Source: Sphingomonas sp. SUN039 | Lineage (GTDB): Bacteria > Pseudomonadota > Alphaproteobacteria > Sphingomonadales > Sphingomonadaceae | DNA length: 64,000 nt | NCBI RefSeq assembly: GCF_024758725.1 | Contig: NZ_CP096972.1 | Coordinates: 416,001 to 480,000, forward strand | Direction: 5' to 3' | Shown: in pieces, positions 6,524-16,520 of the stretch | Position numbering within the stretch: the first letter of the stretch is position 1 | How the letters are laid out: each line of letters begins with the position of its first letter | The notes under the pieces: model-generated | The model's database searches: none | The model's input: only the letters and a program-made list of their open reading frames with translations | Told to the model about the DNA's origin: nothing | Made by a program: the position numbers and the translations under genes

Positions 6524-8683
6524 ATGGCAACGCTCATACTGACAGCGGTCGGCAGTGCACTCGGCGGACCGATCGGCGGCGCCATCGGCGCAATTGCCGG
6601 ACAGGCGATCGACCAGGCAGTGTTCAAGCCCGCCGCGCGGCAAGGGCCGCAGCTGACCGATCTGGCGGTGCAAACCTCGACCTATGGCGCGCAAATCCCG
6701 CAATTGTTCGGGCGCGTGCGCGTGGCGGGGACGGTGATCTGGGCAACCGACCTGATCGAGACCAAGAAGACGCAGAGCAACGGCAAGGGCAGGGCGGCGA
6801 CCGACACCTATAGCTATAGCGCGTCGTTCGCGGTGCTGCTGTCAGGACGGCGCATCGTGCGGGTCGAACGCATCTGGGCCGATGGCAAGCTGCTGCGCGG
6901 GTCGGCGGGTGATCTGAAGGTCGAGCTGGGCGCGTTGCGGATTCACGACGGCGACGCCGATCAGGTGGTCGATCCCTTGGTCGCTTCGGCGGAAGGGACC
7001 GATGCGAGTGCGTGGCGCGGGTCGGCCTATGCGGTGTTCGAAGGGCTGCAACTTGGCGATTATGGCAACCGTATTCCGTCGCTGTCGTTCGAAGTTGTGG
7101 CAGACGAGGGACCGGTCGCGGTCGGGGCGATGCTTGCCGAACTGGCGGGGGTGAGTGCCGAACCGGGGCCGGGCGTCACCGGTTTTGCCGCGACCGGTGG
7201 CAGCGTACGGGCCGTCGCCGAGGCGGTGCAACCTGCCTTTCCGATGATTTGCCGGGATGAAGGCGGAGCGCATCTTCGCTTTGCGCCGGTCGCGGGAGCG
7301 TCCGTGGCAGCGCTCGATTTGGGCGCGAGCACGACGGCGGGTCGTGTCGCGAAAGTTGCGCGCGACATTGCATCGCTCGATACGACGGCGGCGGCACTGA
7401 CCGTCGCCTATCTCGATCCGTCGCGCGATTATCAGGCAGGGCTGCAACGGGCGCGGCGCGAGGGACCGGGACTGCGCGACGAACGGGTCGATCTGCCCGC
7501 GACGCTGGATGCCGCTGCGGCCCATGCGATTGCCACGGGCGCGCTGGCGCGGCGCGGGATCGAGCGTCGGCGGGCCTCTGTATCGCTGCCGTGGCGGGCG
7601 ATGGCGGCGCGCCCCGGCGACCGGCTGAGCATCGAAGGCGAGGCCTGGCGCGTCACCGAGCTGAGGTTCGAGCGGATGACCGTGCAGCTCGATCTGGTAC
7701 GGACTGATGCGGCAGCGGCGAGCAACGCGGCGGTCGATCCGGGGCGCAATGTCGCGCAAGTCGACGCCGTGCACGGGCCGACGACCCTTCGGGTGCTGGA
7801 CTTGCCGCCGATGGCCGACACGCCGGTTACGGTCCCGGTTCTCGGCGTGGTTGCGGCGGGCGTGTCGCCGGGCTGGCGGCGGGCGTCACTGCTGGCGAGT
7901 GTCGATGATGGTGCGAGTTATACGCCGGTCGGGACGACGGCGCTGCCAGCGACGATGGGAACGACGGCAACGGTGCTGGCCGCGGGCCCGACAGGGTTGA
8001 TCGACCGGATCGACAGCGTCGAGATCGTATTGCTCAACGCCGCGATGACGCTGTCCGATGCCGATACCGCCGCGCTGCTCGCCGGAGCCAATCGCGCGAT
8101 GATCGGCGGCGAGGCGATCCAGTTCGGACGAGCCGCCCCGGTGTCGTCCGGGCGCTGGCGGCTGTCCGAACTGTGGCGCGGACGACGGGGGACAGAGGAC
8201 GCTGTCGCGACCCACGCGATCGGTACGCCGTTCGTGCTATTCGAGGAGGCGACGGCGCTGATCCTGCCCATGGCACAATCGGTGCCGGGGATACGCGTCA
8301 TGGCCTCTGGCATTGGCGACTCGGCACCTTGGCCGCTGGCGAGTTGTGCGACCGTGATGCGCGCCATTCGGCCCTTGTCGCCTGTTCGCCCGACGGCGAC
8401 CCGCTTGCCGTCGGGCGACACGGTCATCGGATGGACGCGACGGAGCCGGGCCGGTTGGGCATGGCGGGACGGCATCGAGGTACCGCTCGGCGAGGAGCGC
8501 GAGGCGTACCGAGTTAGCTGGGTGGGCGGCAGCGCGGAAACGAGCGAGCCGCTGTTCACCTACACGGCGGCGATGCGTGCCGCCGATATCGCTGGCGGGG
8601 CGACGGCCATGACTTTCACGATCTGCCAGTCGGGCGACGCGGCGCTTTCGCCGCCGCTCGGCTTCACCATCGATCCGATCTGA
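6524..8683 (+). CDS. GTA megatron/host-specificity protein g15 (short form)
   Basis: 719 residues. The N-terminus has a glycine-rich hydrophobic helix (SALGGPIGGAIGAIAGQAID) and then STYGAQIPQLFGRVRVAGTV, the invariant start of phage tail-tip proteins of the GTA g15/phage-tail_3 type; a Y-S-Y-S-A-S-F-A-V-L-L motif follows around residue 95. RcGTA g15 is about 1300 aa and contains a TIM-barrel-like domain that is absent here, which may connect with the additional module on g12. The protein forms the tail fibre base that contacts the host. Followed by a head-spike gene after 13 bases. Confidence 0.85.
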   Translation: MATLILTAVGSALGGPIGGAIGAIAGQAIDQAVFKPAARQGPQLTDLAVQTSTYGAQIPQLFGRVRVAGTVIWATDLIETKKTQSNGKGRAATDTYSYSASFAVLLSGRRIVRVERIWADGKLLRGSAGDLKVELGALRIHDGDADQVVDPLVASAEGTDASAWRGSAYAVFEGLQLGDYGNRIPSLSFEVVADEGPVAVGAMLAELAGVSAEPGPGVTGFAATGGSVRAVAEAVQPAFPMICRDEGGAHLRFAPVAGASVAALDLGASTTAGRVAKVARDIASLDTTAAALTVAYLDPSRDYQAGLQRARREGPGLRDERVDLPATLDAAAAHAIATGALARRGIERRRASVSLPWRAMAARPGDRLSIEGEAWRVTELRFERMTVQLDLVRTDAAAASNAAVDPGRNVAQVDAVHGPTTLRVLDLPPMADTPVTVPVLGVVAAGVSPGWRRASLLASVDDGASYTPVGTTALPATMGTTATVLAAGPTGLIDRIDSVEIVLLNAAMTLSDADTAALLAGANRAMIGGEAIQFGRAAPVSSGRWRLSELWRGRRGTEDAVATHAIGTPFVLFEEATALILPMAQSVPGIRVMASGIGDSAPWPLASCATVMRAIRPLSPVRPTATRLPSGDTVIGWTRRSRAGWAWRDGIEVPLGEEREAYRVSWVGGSAETSEPLFTYTAAMRAADIAGGATAMTFTICQSGDAALSPPLGFTIDPI

Positions 8684-8696
8684 CAGGGGAAAGGCA

Positions 8697-9197
8697 ATGA
8701 CACTCCAGACCGATCGCCTTGCGCTGCCATTACTGGCGACAGCGCAGGCGCAAAAGGAAATGACGCATAACGAGGCGTTGGCGCTGCTCGATGCCATTGT
8801 GCAGCCGGTGGTCGCCGCCGTCTCGCCCGCCAGCGTACCTACCGCACCTGTGCCCGGACAGGGGTGGATCGTCGGCCTGTCGCCCACCGGCGCCTGGTCG
8901 GGGCATGCCGGAGCGCTCGCCGTGTGGACGTCGGGCGGCTGGCGGTTCGTGGCGCCGTTCGAGGGTATGGTCGTGTGGAGCGCTGCCGACGCCATGCCGT
9001 TCAGGCGAACGGCAGCGGGGTGGATCGGCGGTGCGCTCACCGGCAGGACGCTGACGCTCGATGGCCTGCAAGTGATCGGCGCGCGCCTCGGGGCAATTGC
9101 CGGTCCCGTCGGCGGCGCGGTGATCGACTCGGAGGCGCGGTCGTCTGTCCTGGCCATTCTCGCTGCCCTGCGCACCCACGGGCTTATTGCGATTTAG
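8697..9197 (+). CDS. DUF2793 protein, GTA head-spike-like
   Basis: 166 residues starting MTLQTDRLALPLLATAQAQKE, which with HNEAL and GWIVG/W.SGHAGALAVW.. is the diagnostic DUF2793 layout. In Rhodobacter, DUF2793 occurs in GhsA, a head-spike protein that binds host capsule; in sphingomonads the gene commonly closes the GTA cluster, as here. Coupled to g15 by close spacing with a gggg-aaggcaatg start region. A later part (about 90-166) is variable and may carry receptor specificity. Confidence 0.8.
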   Translation: MTLQTDRLALPLLATAQAQKEMTHNEALALLDAIVQPVVAAVSPASVPTAPVPGQGWIVGLSPTGAWSGHAGALAVWTSGGWRFVAPFEGMVVWSAADAMPFRRTAAGWIGGALTGRTLTLDGLQVIGARLGAIAGPVGGAVIDSEARSSVLAILAALRTHGLIAI

Positions 9198-9386
9198 CGC
9201 GCCGGACCACGAATATCGGGAACCTTTGCGAGGATCGATGGTTACGCCCCCCGTTCCAGTCGGCATTACCTGTGACTTGTGCGACATTTCGGCAACAATT
9301 TGACCGATTTGGGCGCTTGCACCGCAGCACTGCTTTGGCTAGGGCATTCAACGCTGTCCATCGTGACAAACGGAAAGGGGATTTTT

Positions 9387-10502
9387 ATGCGGAAGCTTGC
9401 CATTGCCATGGCGCTTGCCTCCACCGCGATTGCGGGCCCGGCGCTCGCTCGCGACAAAGCCTGGTACATCGGGGTCGAAGGCGGTGCCGCGATCGTCGAA
9501 GATATCAGCTTCGACATCGGTACCACGGTCGGTGCCGCCAAGGCCGACATCAAGAACGCGTATGATGTCGACGGCATCATCGGCTACGACTTCGGTGCGT
9601 TCCGCCTCGAAGCCGAAGTGGGCTACAAGGAAGCCAAGAACGACGCGTACACCAGCACGCTGGCGACGTATCGTGCGCCGGGCGCCGCGAACGCCGGGGC
9701 CGGTACCGGACCGATGTCCGGTAAGACTTCGGTTCTCAGCTTCATGATGAACGGCTTGCTCGATTTCGGCGACGATTCGGGTGTCAGCGGTTTCGTCGGC
9801 GGCGGTGTCGGTGTTGCCCGCGTGAAGTATTCGAACTGGTCGATCAATCCGAACGGGGCGTTCATGAACGACTCGGATACGGGCTTTGCCTATCAGGTGC
9901 TGGCCGGTGTTCGTGCGCCGCTCAGCGACCACGTCGATGTGGGCTTGAAGTATCGCTTCTTCAACGCCGATGGCGTCGATACGATCGATGCGCTGGGCCG
10001 TGCGAACCGTTCGCGCTTCCGTTCGCACTCGATCCTCGGGAGCCTGATCTACAACTTCGGCGAACCGGCGGCTCCGCCGCCCCCGCCGCCTCCCCCGCCG
10101 CCGCCCCCCCCGCCGCCGGAGCCTGCTCCGCCGCCGCCGATGGCGACACCCTGCACTCCCGGACCGTTCATCGTGTTCTTCGAGTGGGACAAGTCGGACA
10201 TCACGCCTGAGGCTGCCAGCATCCTCGACGGCGCGGTTGCCAACTACGCCAATTGCGGCTCGGCACAGGTCGAACTTCGCGGCTACACCGACACGTCGGG
10301 TACGCCCAAGTACAACCTGGGTCTCTCGCAGCGTCGTGCCGACGGTGTCAGCGCGTACATGCAGTCGAAGGGTATCTCGGGCGGTGTCATCACCACCAAG
10401 GCGCTCGGCGAAACCAACCTGCGTGTGCAGACCGCCGATGGCGTTCGCGAACTGCAGAATCGTCGCGTGGAAATCATGTATGGCGCTGGCGCCGGCATGT
10501 AA
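9387..10502 (+). CDS. OmpA-family outer membrane protein
   Basis: 371 residues. A signal peptide (residues 1-22, ending ALA-RD) precedes an eight-strand beta-barrel region (about 23-230) with alternating hydrophobic strands such as WYIGVEGGAA. A proline-only linker of more than a dozen residues (about 232-252) joins it to the periplasmic OmpA C-domain (about 256-371), which shows FFEWDKSDITPEA, ELRGYTDTSGT, LSQRRADGV and ELQNRRVEIMY for peptidoglycan binding. Expression is probably high: own leader, an aaagggg ribosome-binding site and a strong terminator. Monocistronic. Confidence 0.92.
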   Translation: MRKLAIAMALASTAIAGPALARDKAWYIGVEGGAAIVEDISFDIGTTVGAAKADIKNAYDVDGIIGYDFGAFRLEAEVGYKEAKNDAYTSTLATYRAPGAANAGAGTGPMSGKTSVLSFMMNGLLDFGDDSGVSGFVGGGVGVARVKYSNWSINPNGAFMNDSDTGFAYQVLAGVRAPLSDHVDVGLKYRFFNADGVDTIDALGRANRSRFRSHSILGSLIYNFGEPAAPPPPPPPPPPPPPPPEPAPPPPMATPCTPGPFIVFFEWDKSDITPEAASILDGAVANYANCGSAQVELRGYTDTSGTPKYNLGLSQRRADGVSAYMQSKGISGGVITTKALGETNLRVQTADGVRELQNRRVEIMYGAGAGM

Positions 10503-10535
10503 GCCACTCCGGTCCGCAAGGATTGGAAACGAAGG

Positions 10536-10562
10536 GGGCCGGTCGAAAGACCGGCCCTTTTT
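10536..10562 (+). terminator. Rho-independent terminator of the ompA-like gene
   Basis: Perfect 9-base stem (10536-10544 with 10549-10557) closed by GAAA and followed by five T residues. Confidence 0.92.
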
Positions 10563-10642
10563 CGTTGGACGGCATAGGCTGGCCTGGCCGCCATCGCGTA
10601 ATAATCTTGCGCTTCCCGCCTGACGCCGCGTAGGGGCGCGGC

Positions 10643-11737
10643 ATGACTGCACCGCTCCCCAAATCATGGATCATGGATATCGCGCCCTATATTCCCGGTC
10701 GCTCGACCGGCGAGGGCGATGTGCCTGTGACCAAACTCTCGTCGAACGAGAATCCGCTTGGTACGTCGCGTGAGGCCGCAGACGCCTTTGCCGCGCACCG
10801 CGACGACTTGTCGCGTTATCCCGACGCCAGTGCCCATCGTCTGCGCGAGGCCATTGCCGCGCATCACGACCTCGATCCGGAGCGGGTGATCTATGGGACC
10901 GGCTCGGACGAATTGCTGCACCTGGTCGCTGGAGCTTATGCCGGCGCCGGCGACGAGGTGATCTATGTCCGCTATGGCTTTGCCGTATACGACATCGCCG
11001 CGCGTCGCGTCGGCGCGACGCCGGTTGTGGCGCCGGACAGCGAGTATGGCACCGATGTCGATGCGATCCTGGCCTGCGTGAACGAGCGTACGCGGATCAT
11101 CTATGTCGCCAATCCGAACAACCCGACCGGTACTTACACGCCGCGCAGCGAAATTGCGCGGCTCCATGCGGCGCTGCCAGGGCACATCATGCTTGTCCTC
11201 GACCAGGCCTATGCCGAGTACCTCGAAGCGGATGAGGATGATGGCGGGCTCGAACTTGCGCGCACCGCTGCCAATGTCGTCGTGACGCGCACCTTTTCTA
11301 AAATTCATGGTCTGGCGGCCGAGCGCATCGGCTGGGGCTATGGGCCGGTTGAGGCGATTGCGGCGATGCATCGCATTCGTGCCCCGTTTTGCTGCACCAC
11401 GGCGGGGCAGGAAGCTGCAATTGCTGCACTAGGTGCCGCCGATTTCATTACGGCCAGCCGCGACGAAAATGCGCGCTGGCGGGCCTGGTTCAGCGACGAA
11501 ATCGCGAAGCTGGGTAACGCGGGCTTGCGCGCCGTGCCGTCGAAGGCGAATTTCGTGCTGGTGCTGTTCGAAGGCGCGCTGAGCGCCGAAGCGGCGTATC
11601 ACGCGCTGATGCAGCGCGGCTTTATCGTGCGCTGGGTGCCGGGACAGGGTCTGCCGCAGGGGTTGCGGATGACCATCGGCACCGAGGCCGAAACGCGCGG
11701 CCTGATTGCGGCGCTGCGCGAGGTGGTCGAGGCGTAG
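10643..11737 (+). CDS. hisC: Histidinol-phosphate aminotransferase
   Basis: 364 residues, PLP-dependent class I/II aminotransferase. KLSSNENPLG near residue 30, YPNNPTG-type ANPNNPTG around 157, DQAYAEY, and the PLP lysine in TFSKIHGLAAERIGW (Lys220) are all present, plus the R-M/T-I-G-T end. It converts imidazole-acetol phosphate and glutamate to histidinol phosphate; in alphaproteobacteria such stand-alone HisC proteins also serve tyrosine/phenylalanine synthesis. Not in a his operon here, which leaves the aromatic role open. Confidence 0.88.
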   Translation: MTAPLPKSWIMDIAPYIPGRSTGEGDVPVTKLSSNENPLGTSREAADAFAAHRDDLSRYPDASAHRLREAIAAHHDLDPERVIYGTGSDELLHLVAGAYAGAGDEVIYVRYGFAVYDIAARRVGATPVVAPDSEYGTDVDAILACVNERTRIIYVANPNNPTGTYTPRSEIARLHAALPGHIMLVLDQAYAEYLEADEDDGGLELARTAANVVVTRTFSKIHGLAAERIGWGYGPVEAIAAMHRIRAPFCCTTAGQEAAIAALGAADFITASRDENARWRAWFSDEIAKLGNAGLRAVPSKANFVLVLFEGALSAEAAYHALMQRGFIVRWVPGQGLPQGLRMTIGTEAETRGLIAALREVVEA

Positions 11738-11826
11738 GCGGTAGCACGATCGCCGCCGTTTCCGTTGATGACGGATAGAGATTGGCAGTCTAGGCTCTTC
11801 CTCGAGCGAGGGGGGCCGGAGAGCCG

Positions 11827-14800
11827 ATGACCGATACTGCGACGATACCCGCACCGAAGACGCTGCCGCTGGTCGGCAACCTCCACCAGATTCCCAAGGC
11901 CGGGTTGATCGGGCACTTGCTCGGCGTATCCAAGGATTTCGTCGATCCCGGCATTTTCAAGCTGCGCTTCGGCAGCCGTGTTGGCATTTTCGTGACGCAT
12001 CCCGATCTGGTCGCCGAACTGTGCGACGAAACGCGCTTCCGCAAAATCCCCGGACCCGGCCTGCGCGTCGTTCGTAAATTTGCCGGAGACGGGCTATTCA
12101 CGGCGTTCAGTGAGGAAGCGAACTGGGGCAAGGCGCACCGTATCCTGCTGCCCGCGTTCAGCCAGCGGTCGATGCGCGGCTATTACGACCTGATCCTCGA
12201 GGTCTGCGACAAGCTCGTCGCCAAATGGACGCGATTGGCAGGCGAGGACATCCTCGTCGCTGACGATATGACGCGGCTGACGCTCGACAGCATTGCCATT
12301 GCGGGGTTCGGGCACCGCTTCGAAAGTTTCGAGCACGACGAACTCGACCCGTTCCTGCTGTCGCTGGGCGAAGCGCTGGGCGAGGCGCTGAACGTGATCA
12401 CGCGGTTGCCGATCCAGCAAAAGTTCGCCAAAAAATCGACCGCGCAGTTCAACGCCGACATTGGGACAATGAACACACTGGTCGACGACGTGATCGCGCA
12501 GCGCCGCGCCAATCCGACCGATGCGAAAGATCTGCTCAACCTGATGCTGACCGCCGTCGATCCCGAAACCGGCGAGGGGCTGGACGACCTCAACATCCGC
12601 TATCAGGTGCTGACGTTCCTGATCGCCGGGCACGAGACGACATCGGGGCTGTTGACCTTTGCGTTCATGGAGTTGCTCAAGGCCCCGGCGGTGCTCGCCC
12701 AGGCCTATGCGGAGGTCGACCGCGTGCTGCCGGGCGATACGCGCCCTGCGTACGAGCATCTCGCGCATCTGAAAGTCATCGAGCGCATCGTCAAGGAGAC
12801 GCAGCGGCTGTGGCCGACCGCGCCAGCCTTTTCGGTCGGGCCGCATGAAGACCAGGTGATCGGCGGCAAGTGGAAGCTCCGCAAGGACCGCCCGGTCAAT
12901 ATCTATGCGCCGGGCCTGCAACGCCATCCCAGCGCATGGGACGCGCCCGAAGAGTTCGATATCGACCGCTGGCTGCCCGATGCCGAGGCCGAACATCATC
13001 CGCACGCCTATAAGCCGTTCGGAAACGGCGCGCGCGCCTGCATCGGGCGGCAATTCGCGCTGGTCGAGGCCAAGCTCGCGATCGCGATGATCCTCCAGAA
13101 ATTCGCGATCGCCGACCGGCGCGGTTACCGCATGACGCTCAAGGAATCGCTGTCGATCAAACCCGACGATTTCTGGATGCGGGTGCGGATGCGGAAACCC
13201 GGCGAGCGGCTGACCGTCGCCGAACCGGTCCGGATCGAGAGCGGAACCGGCGACATCGGCTCGGCAGCGGGCGCCGGGCAGCGGCTGTCGGTGATCTATG
13301 GCACATCGCTCGGCACCGCCCGCGACATTGCCGAGGAAATCGTCGAGCGCGCCAGCAACGACGGGTTCGAGGCGCGCGCCATTTCGATGGATGAGGCGCT
13401 GAACACGTTGCCCGAGGACCGGGTGATCGTGGCGGTGACTGCCACGTATAACGGCCGCGCGCCCGACAGTGCGCTCGCCGCCGAGGCCGCCATCGACGCA
13501 GGGCAATTCGCCGAGGCCAAATGGCCAGAAACGCGGTTTGCGGTGCTCGGCATCGGCAACTCGCAATGGCCGAACTATCAGGCCTTCCCGAAAAAAATCG
13601 ATGCCGCATTCGAGGCGACCGGCGCGCAGCGGCTGTGCCCGCGCGGCGAAGCCAATGGCGATGGCGATTTCGACGGCGGGGTCGCCGCGTTCCTGAAAGA
13701 CCTGTGGGCGGCGCTCGGCAGCAAGGGCGAGGCGGTCAAGGCCTCTGGCCTGTCGTTACAGGTTGTCGACGGGCGCGACGCGCGTGCCGCCGTGCTGCCC
13801 GATCAAGCAGTCGAAATGGAAATCGTCCGCAACGACGAACTGATCCGGCCCGCCGATGGCCTGTGGGACTTTGCACAGGAACCGCCGCGCGGCTCGACGC
13901 GGTTTATCACGGTCAAGCTGCCCGAGGGGCAGGTCTATGCGGCGGGCGACCATATCGCGGTCTATGCGCGCAACCGGAAGGAGCATGTCGATCTCGCCAT
14001 CGAACGGCTCGGCGTGCCCGGTGCCATGCAGGTGGTGCCGTCGGGGTCGAGCGGGAGATTCCGCCATCTGCCGATAGGACGCACGGTGACAGTGCGGCAG
14101 TTGCTCACCGACTTCGTCGAGATCCAGGATCCGATACCGCGCCGCGCGCTCGATGTGGTGGTGGCACAAACGCGCTGTCCGAATACGAAGGCCGAGCTGG
14201 CGAAGCTGGCGGACGATGCTGCGTGGCAGGCGGAAGTCGCCGAAAAAAGGCTGACGCTCCTTGGGCTGCTGGTAAAGTATCCTGCTGCCGAACTCAGCCT
14301 CGACAGTTTCGTCGAACTGTCGTCGGCGGTCGCGCCGCGCTTCTATTCGATTGCCTCCTCACCGCTCGAGAGCCCCGACGCCTGCGATTTGATCGTCGGC
14401 ACGGTGCAGGCACCCGCCTGGTCGGGGGTCGGCACGCATCAGGGTTTTGCCTCGACCCACATGCGCGACCTCGGAGTCGGCGAGCACATCTTCGCCTATT
14501 TGCGTCGGCCCAACCCGCCGTTCGCGCCGCCGCAGGACGGGGCGGTGCCGCTGGTGCTGATCGGCCCCGGCACCGGCTTCGCCCCCTTACGCGGGTTCAT
14601 CCAGGAACGCGCCGCGCTCAACGCAACTGCGCCGTGTCATTTGTTCTTCGGCGCGCGGCATCCCGATCACGACTGGCTGTGCCGCGACGAAATGGAGCGC
14701 TGGGCCGCCGACGGGGTGATCGACCTGCACATAGCCTATTCGCAGGTGCCGGGGCATCCGCACCGCTATGTCCAGGACGCGATCTGGGCCGCGCGCGATG

Positions 14801-15000
14801 GGGTGTGGGACGTGGTGCAAAAGGGCGGCCAGATTTTCCTGTGCGGCGACGGGCGATTCATGGCTCCGGCGGTGCGCGACACGCTGATCCGCATCCATGC
14901 GGACAAGACCGGTGGGGATCACCTTGCAGGCTCGACCTGGCTCGAGGGGCTGATCGAGGACGGCGTGTATCATCAGGACGTGTTCGGGTTCGGGAAATAG
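11827..15000 (+). CDS. Self-sufficient cytochrome P450/NADPH-P450 reductase fusion (CYP102-like)
   Basis: 1057 residues, close to P450 BM3 (1049). Heme domain (about 1-460): I-helix AGHETTSG, K-helix ETQRLWPTAP, heme loop FGNGARACIGRQFAL with Cys405. Flavodoxin-like FMN domain from about 485 (VIYGTSLGTARDIAEEI). FAD/NADPH reductase: RFYSIASSP near 836, GPGTGFAPLRGFI near 912, and FLCGDGRFMAPAV near the end. Predicted cytosolic fatty-acid (or related) subterminal hydroxylase using NADPH alone. A ggagag site precedes the ATG. No BM3R1-type repressor is adjacent. Next gene starts 11 bases downstream, possibly coupled. Confidence 0.93.
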   Translation: MTDTATIPAPKTLPLVGNLHQIPKAGLIGHLLGVSKDFVDPGIFKLRFGSRVGIFVTHPDLVAELCDETRFRKIPGPGLRVVRKFAGDGLFTAFSEEANWGKAHRILLPAFSQRSMRGYYDLILEVCDKLVAKWTRLAGEDILVADDMTRLTLDSIAIAGFGHRFESFEHDELDPFLLSLGEALGEALNVITRLPIQQKFAKKSTAQFNADIGTMNTLVDDVIAQRRANPTDAKDLLNLMLTAVDPETGEGLDDLNIRYQVLTFLIAGHETTSGLLTFAFMELLKAPAVLAQAYAEVDRVLPGDTRPAYEHLAHLKVIERIVKETQRLWPTAPAFSVGPHEDQVIGGKWKLRKDRPVNIYAPGLQRHPSAWDAPEEFDIDRWLPDAEAEHHPHAYKPFGNGARACIGRQFALVEAKLAIAMILQKFAIADRRGYRMTLKESLSIKPDDFWMRVRMRKPGERLTVAEPVRIESGTGDIGSAAGAGQRLSVIYGTSLGTARDIAEEIVERASNDGFEARAISMDEALNTLPEDRVIVAVTATYNGRAPDSALAAEAAIDAGQFAEAKWPETRFAVLGIGNSQWPNYQAFPKKIDAAFEATGAQRLCPRGEANGDGDFDGGVAAFLKDLWAALGSKGEAVKASGLSLQVVDGRDARAAVLPDQAVEMEIVRNDELIRPADGLWDFAQEPPRGSTRFITVKLPEGQVYAAGDHIAVYARNRKEHVDLAIERLGVPGAMQVVPSGSSGRFRHLPIGRTVTVRQLLTDFVEIQDPIPRRALDVVVAQTRCPNTKAELAKLADDAAWQAEVAEKRLTLLGLLVKYPAAELSLDSFVELSSAVAPRFYSIASSPLESPDACDLIVGTVQAPAWSGVGTHQGFASTHMRDLGVGEHIFAYLRRPNPPFAPPQDGAVPLVLIGPGTGFAPLRGFIQERAALNATAPCHLFFGARHPDHDWLCRDEMERWAADGVIDLHIAYSQVPGHPHRYVQDAIWAARDGVWDVVQKGGQIFLCGDGRFMAPAVRDTLIRIHADKTGGDHLAGSTWLEGLIEDGVYHQDVFGFGK

Positions 15001-15011
15001 GGGAAGCTGTC

Positions 15012-16412
15012 TTGAGTTCGCTGTTTCGCAAGAAAATCATCGTCCTCGGCGACGATCAGCCCGAGCATCACCGGCTCGCGCGCACGCTGTCTTGGCCGCA
15101 TCTGGTCGCGCTCGGCGTTGGCGCGATCGTGGGCACCGGTATCCTGACGCTGATCGGCGTCGGTGCAGGCCTTGCCGGTCCGTCGGTGATCCTGTCCTTT
15201 GCCATTGCAGGCGGAATCTGTGCGTGCGCGGCGCTGGCCTATGCCGAAATGGCAACGATGATGCCCGCATCGGGCAGCGCCTATACCTATAGCTATGCGG
15301 TGCTGGGCGAGATCATTGCCTGGGTGATCGGCTGGAGCCTGATCCTCGAATATTCGCTGGTTGTCTCCACTGTCGCGGTCGGCTGGTCCGGCTATGCTGC
15401 ACCGTTGCTGCACGCGACCTTCGGCTTTCCGATGGTTCTCGCACAGGGGCCCGAACTGGGCGGGATCGTCAACCTGCCTGCGGTGTTCATTATCGCCGTC
15501 GTCGCAGGGCTGCTCTGCATCGGCACGCGCGAAAGCGCGACGCTGAATGCGCTGCTCGTGGTCGTGAAGCTGATCGCACTGGCCGTATTCGTCGCGGTCG
15601 CCTTGCCGCATTTCAACGGCGCAAACCTCGAACCGTTCATGCCCTATGGCTTCCCCAAGGCGCTTGCCGCCGACGGCGTCGAGCGCGGGGTGATGGCGGC
15701 GGCAGCGATCATCTTCTTCGCGTTCTACGGATTCGATGCAATTTCGACGGCGGCGGAAGAGACGAAAAATCCCGGGCGCGACCTGTCCATCGGTATTGTC
15801 GGATCGATGCTGGCGTGCGTGGCGATCTATATGGCGGTCGCGGTGACGGCGGTCGGCGCGCTGTCTTACACGCGCTTCGCCGGTAGCCCTGAACCGCTGG
15901 CACTCATCCTGCGCGAAATCGGGCAGGGCGGGGCGGCGACCTTCCTAGCAGCCTCAGCCGTGATTGCGCTGCCGACGGTGCTGCTGGCGTTCTTTTACGG
16001 TCAGAGCCGTATTTTCTTCGTGATGGCGCGCGACGGCCTGCTTCCCGCCAGCCTTGCGCGCGTATCGGCGCGCGGCACGCCGGTGCGGATCACGCTGATG
16101 ACTGCTGCCATCGTTGCGGTGCTGGCAGGGCTGTTGCCGCTCGGCGAGATCGCGGCACTCGCCAATGCGGGTACGCTGGCTGCGTTTGTTGCCGTCTGCG
16201 TCTGTCTGGTCGTGCTGCGTCGCCGTGCGCCCGACGCGCTGCGGCCGTTCACGGTGCCATTGGGCGTTCCGGTGGCGGTCGCAGGGGCGCTCGGGTGTCT
16301 CTATCTGTTCGCCAGCCTGCCGAGCCGGACCCAGCTCTATTTTCTGATCTGGAACGCCGTCGGACTGGCGGTGTATTTCCTGTGGGCACGTCGCCACGCT
16401 GTTGCTGTTTGA
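15012..16412 (+). CDS. APC-family amino acid permease
   Basis: 466 residues from a TTG start preceded by ggggaag. GVGAIVGTGILTLIGVGAG in the first helix is the APC/cationic amino-acid transporter signature; FFAFYGFDAISTAAEETKNPGRD (read in two parts) marks TM6 and the following loop. Around 12-13 hydrophobic segments. Imports amino acids in exchange or with protons; the substrate cannot be set from sequence, though the CAT/YhdG branch is favoured. The TTG start is set by ribosome-binding site; no ATG lies near the N-terminus. Confidence 0.85.
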   Translation: MSSLFRKKIIVLGDDQPEHHRLARTLSWPHLVALGVGAIVGTGILTLIGVGAGLAGPSVILSFAIAGGICACAALAYAEMATMMPASGSAYTYSYAVLGEIIAWVIGWSLILEYSLVVSTVAVGWSGYAAPLLHATFGFPMVLAQGPELGGIVNLPAVFIIAVVAGLLCIGTRESATLNALLVVVKLIALAVFVAVALPHFNGANLEPFMPYGFPKALAADGVERGVMAAAAIIFFAFYGFDAISTAAEETKNPGRDLSIGIVGSMLACVAIYMAVAVTAVGALSYTRFAGSPEPLALILREIGQGGAATFLAASAVIALPTVLLAFFYGQSRIFFVMARDGLLPASLARVSARGTPVRITLMTAAIVAVLAGLLPLGEIAALANAGTLAAFVAVCVCLVVLRRRAPDALRPFTVPLGVPVAVAGALGCLYLFASLPSRTQLYFLIWNAVGLAVYFLWARRHAVAV

Positions 16413-16520
16413 GCGCCTCGCAACAGGACAATCCGGCACCATTCGCACTCTTGCCGCGCGCGGCAAACCGGTCCAGCATGCCATCCGACACCGCGCCATA
16501 GAGCGCATGGGGAGAGCCGG

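Noticed and set aside
10069-10138. Proline-codon tract in the OmpA-like gene as a sequencing artefact
   Set aside because: The frame is kept on both sides and Pro-rich linkers are normal between barrel and OmpA domain, though exact length may be uncertain.
13521-15000. N-terminal extension of the permease frame through the P450 gene
   Set aside because: Out-of-frame translation of P450 reductase sequence; the permease clearly begins at TTG 15012.
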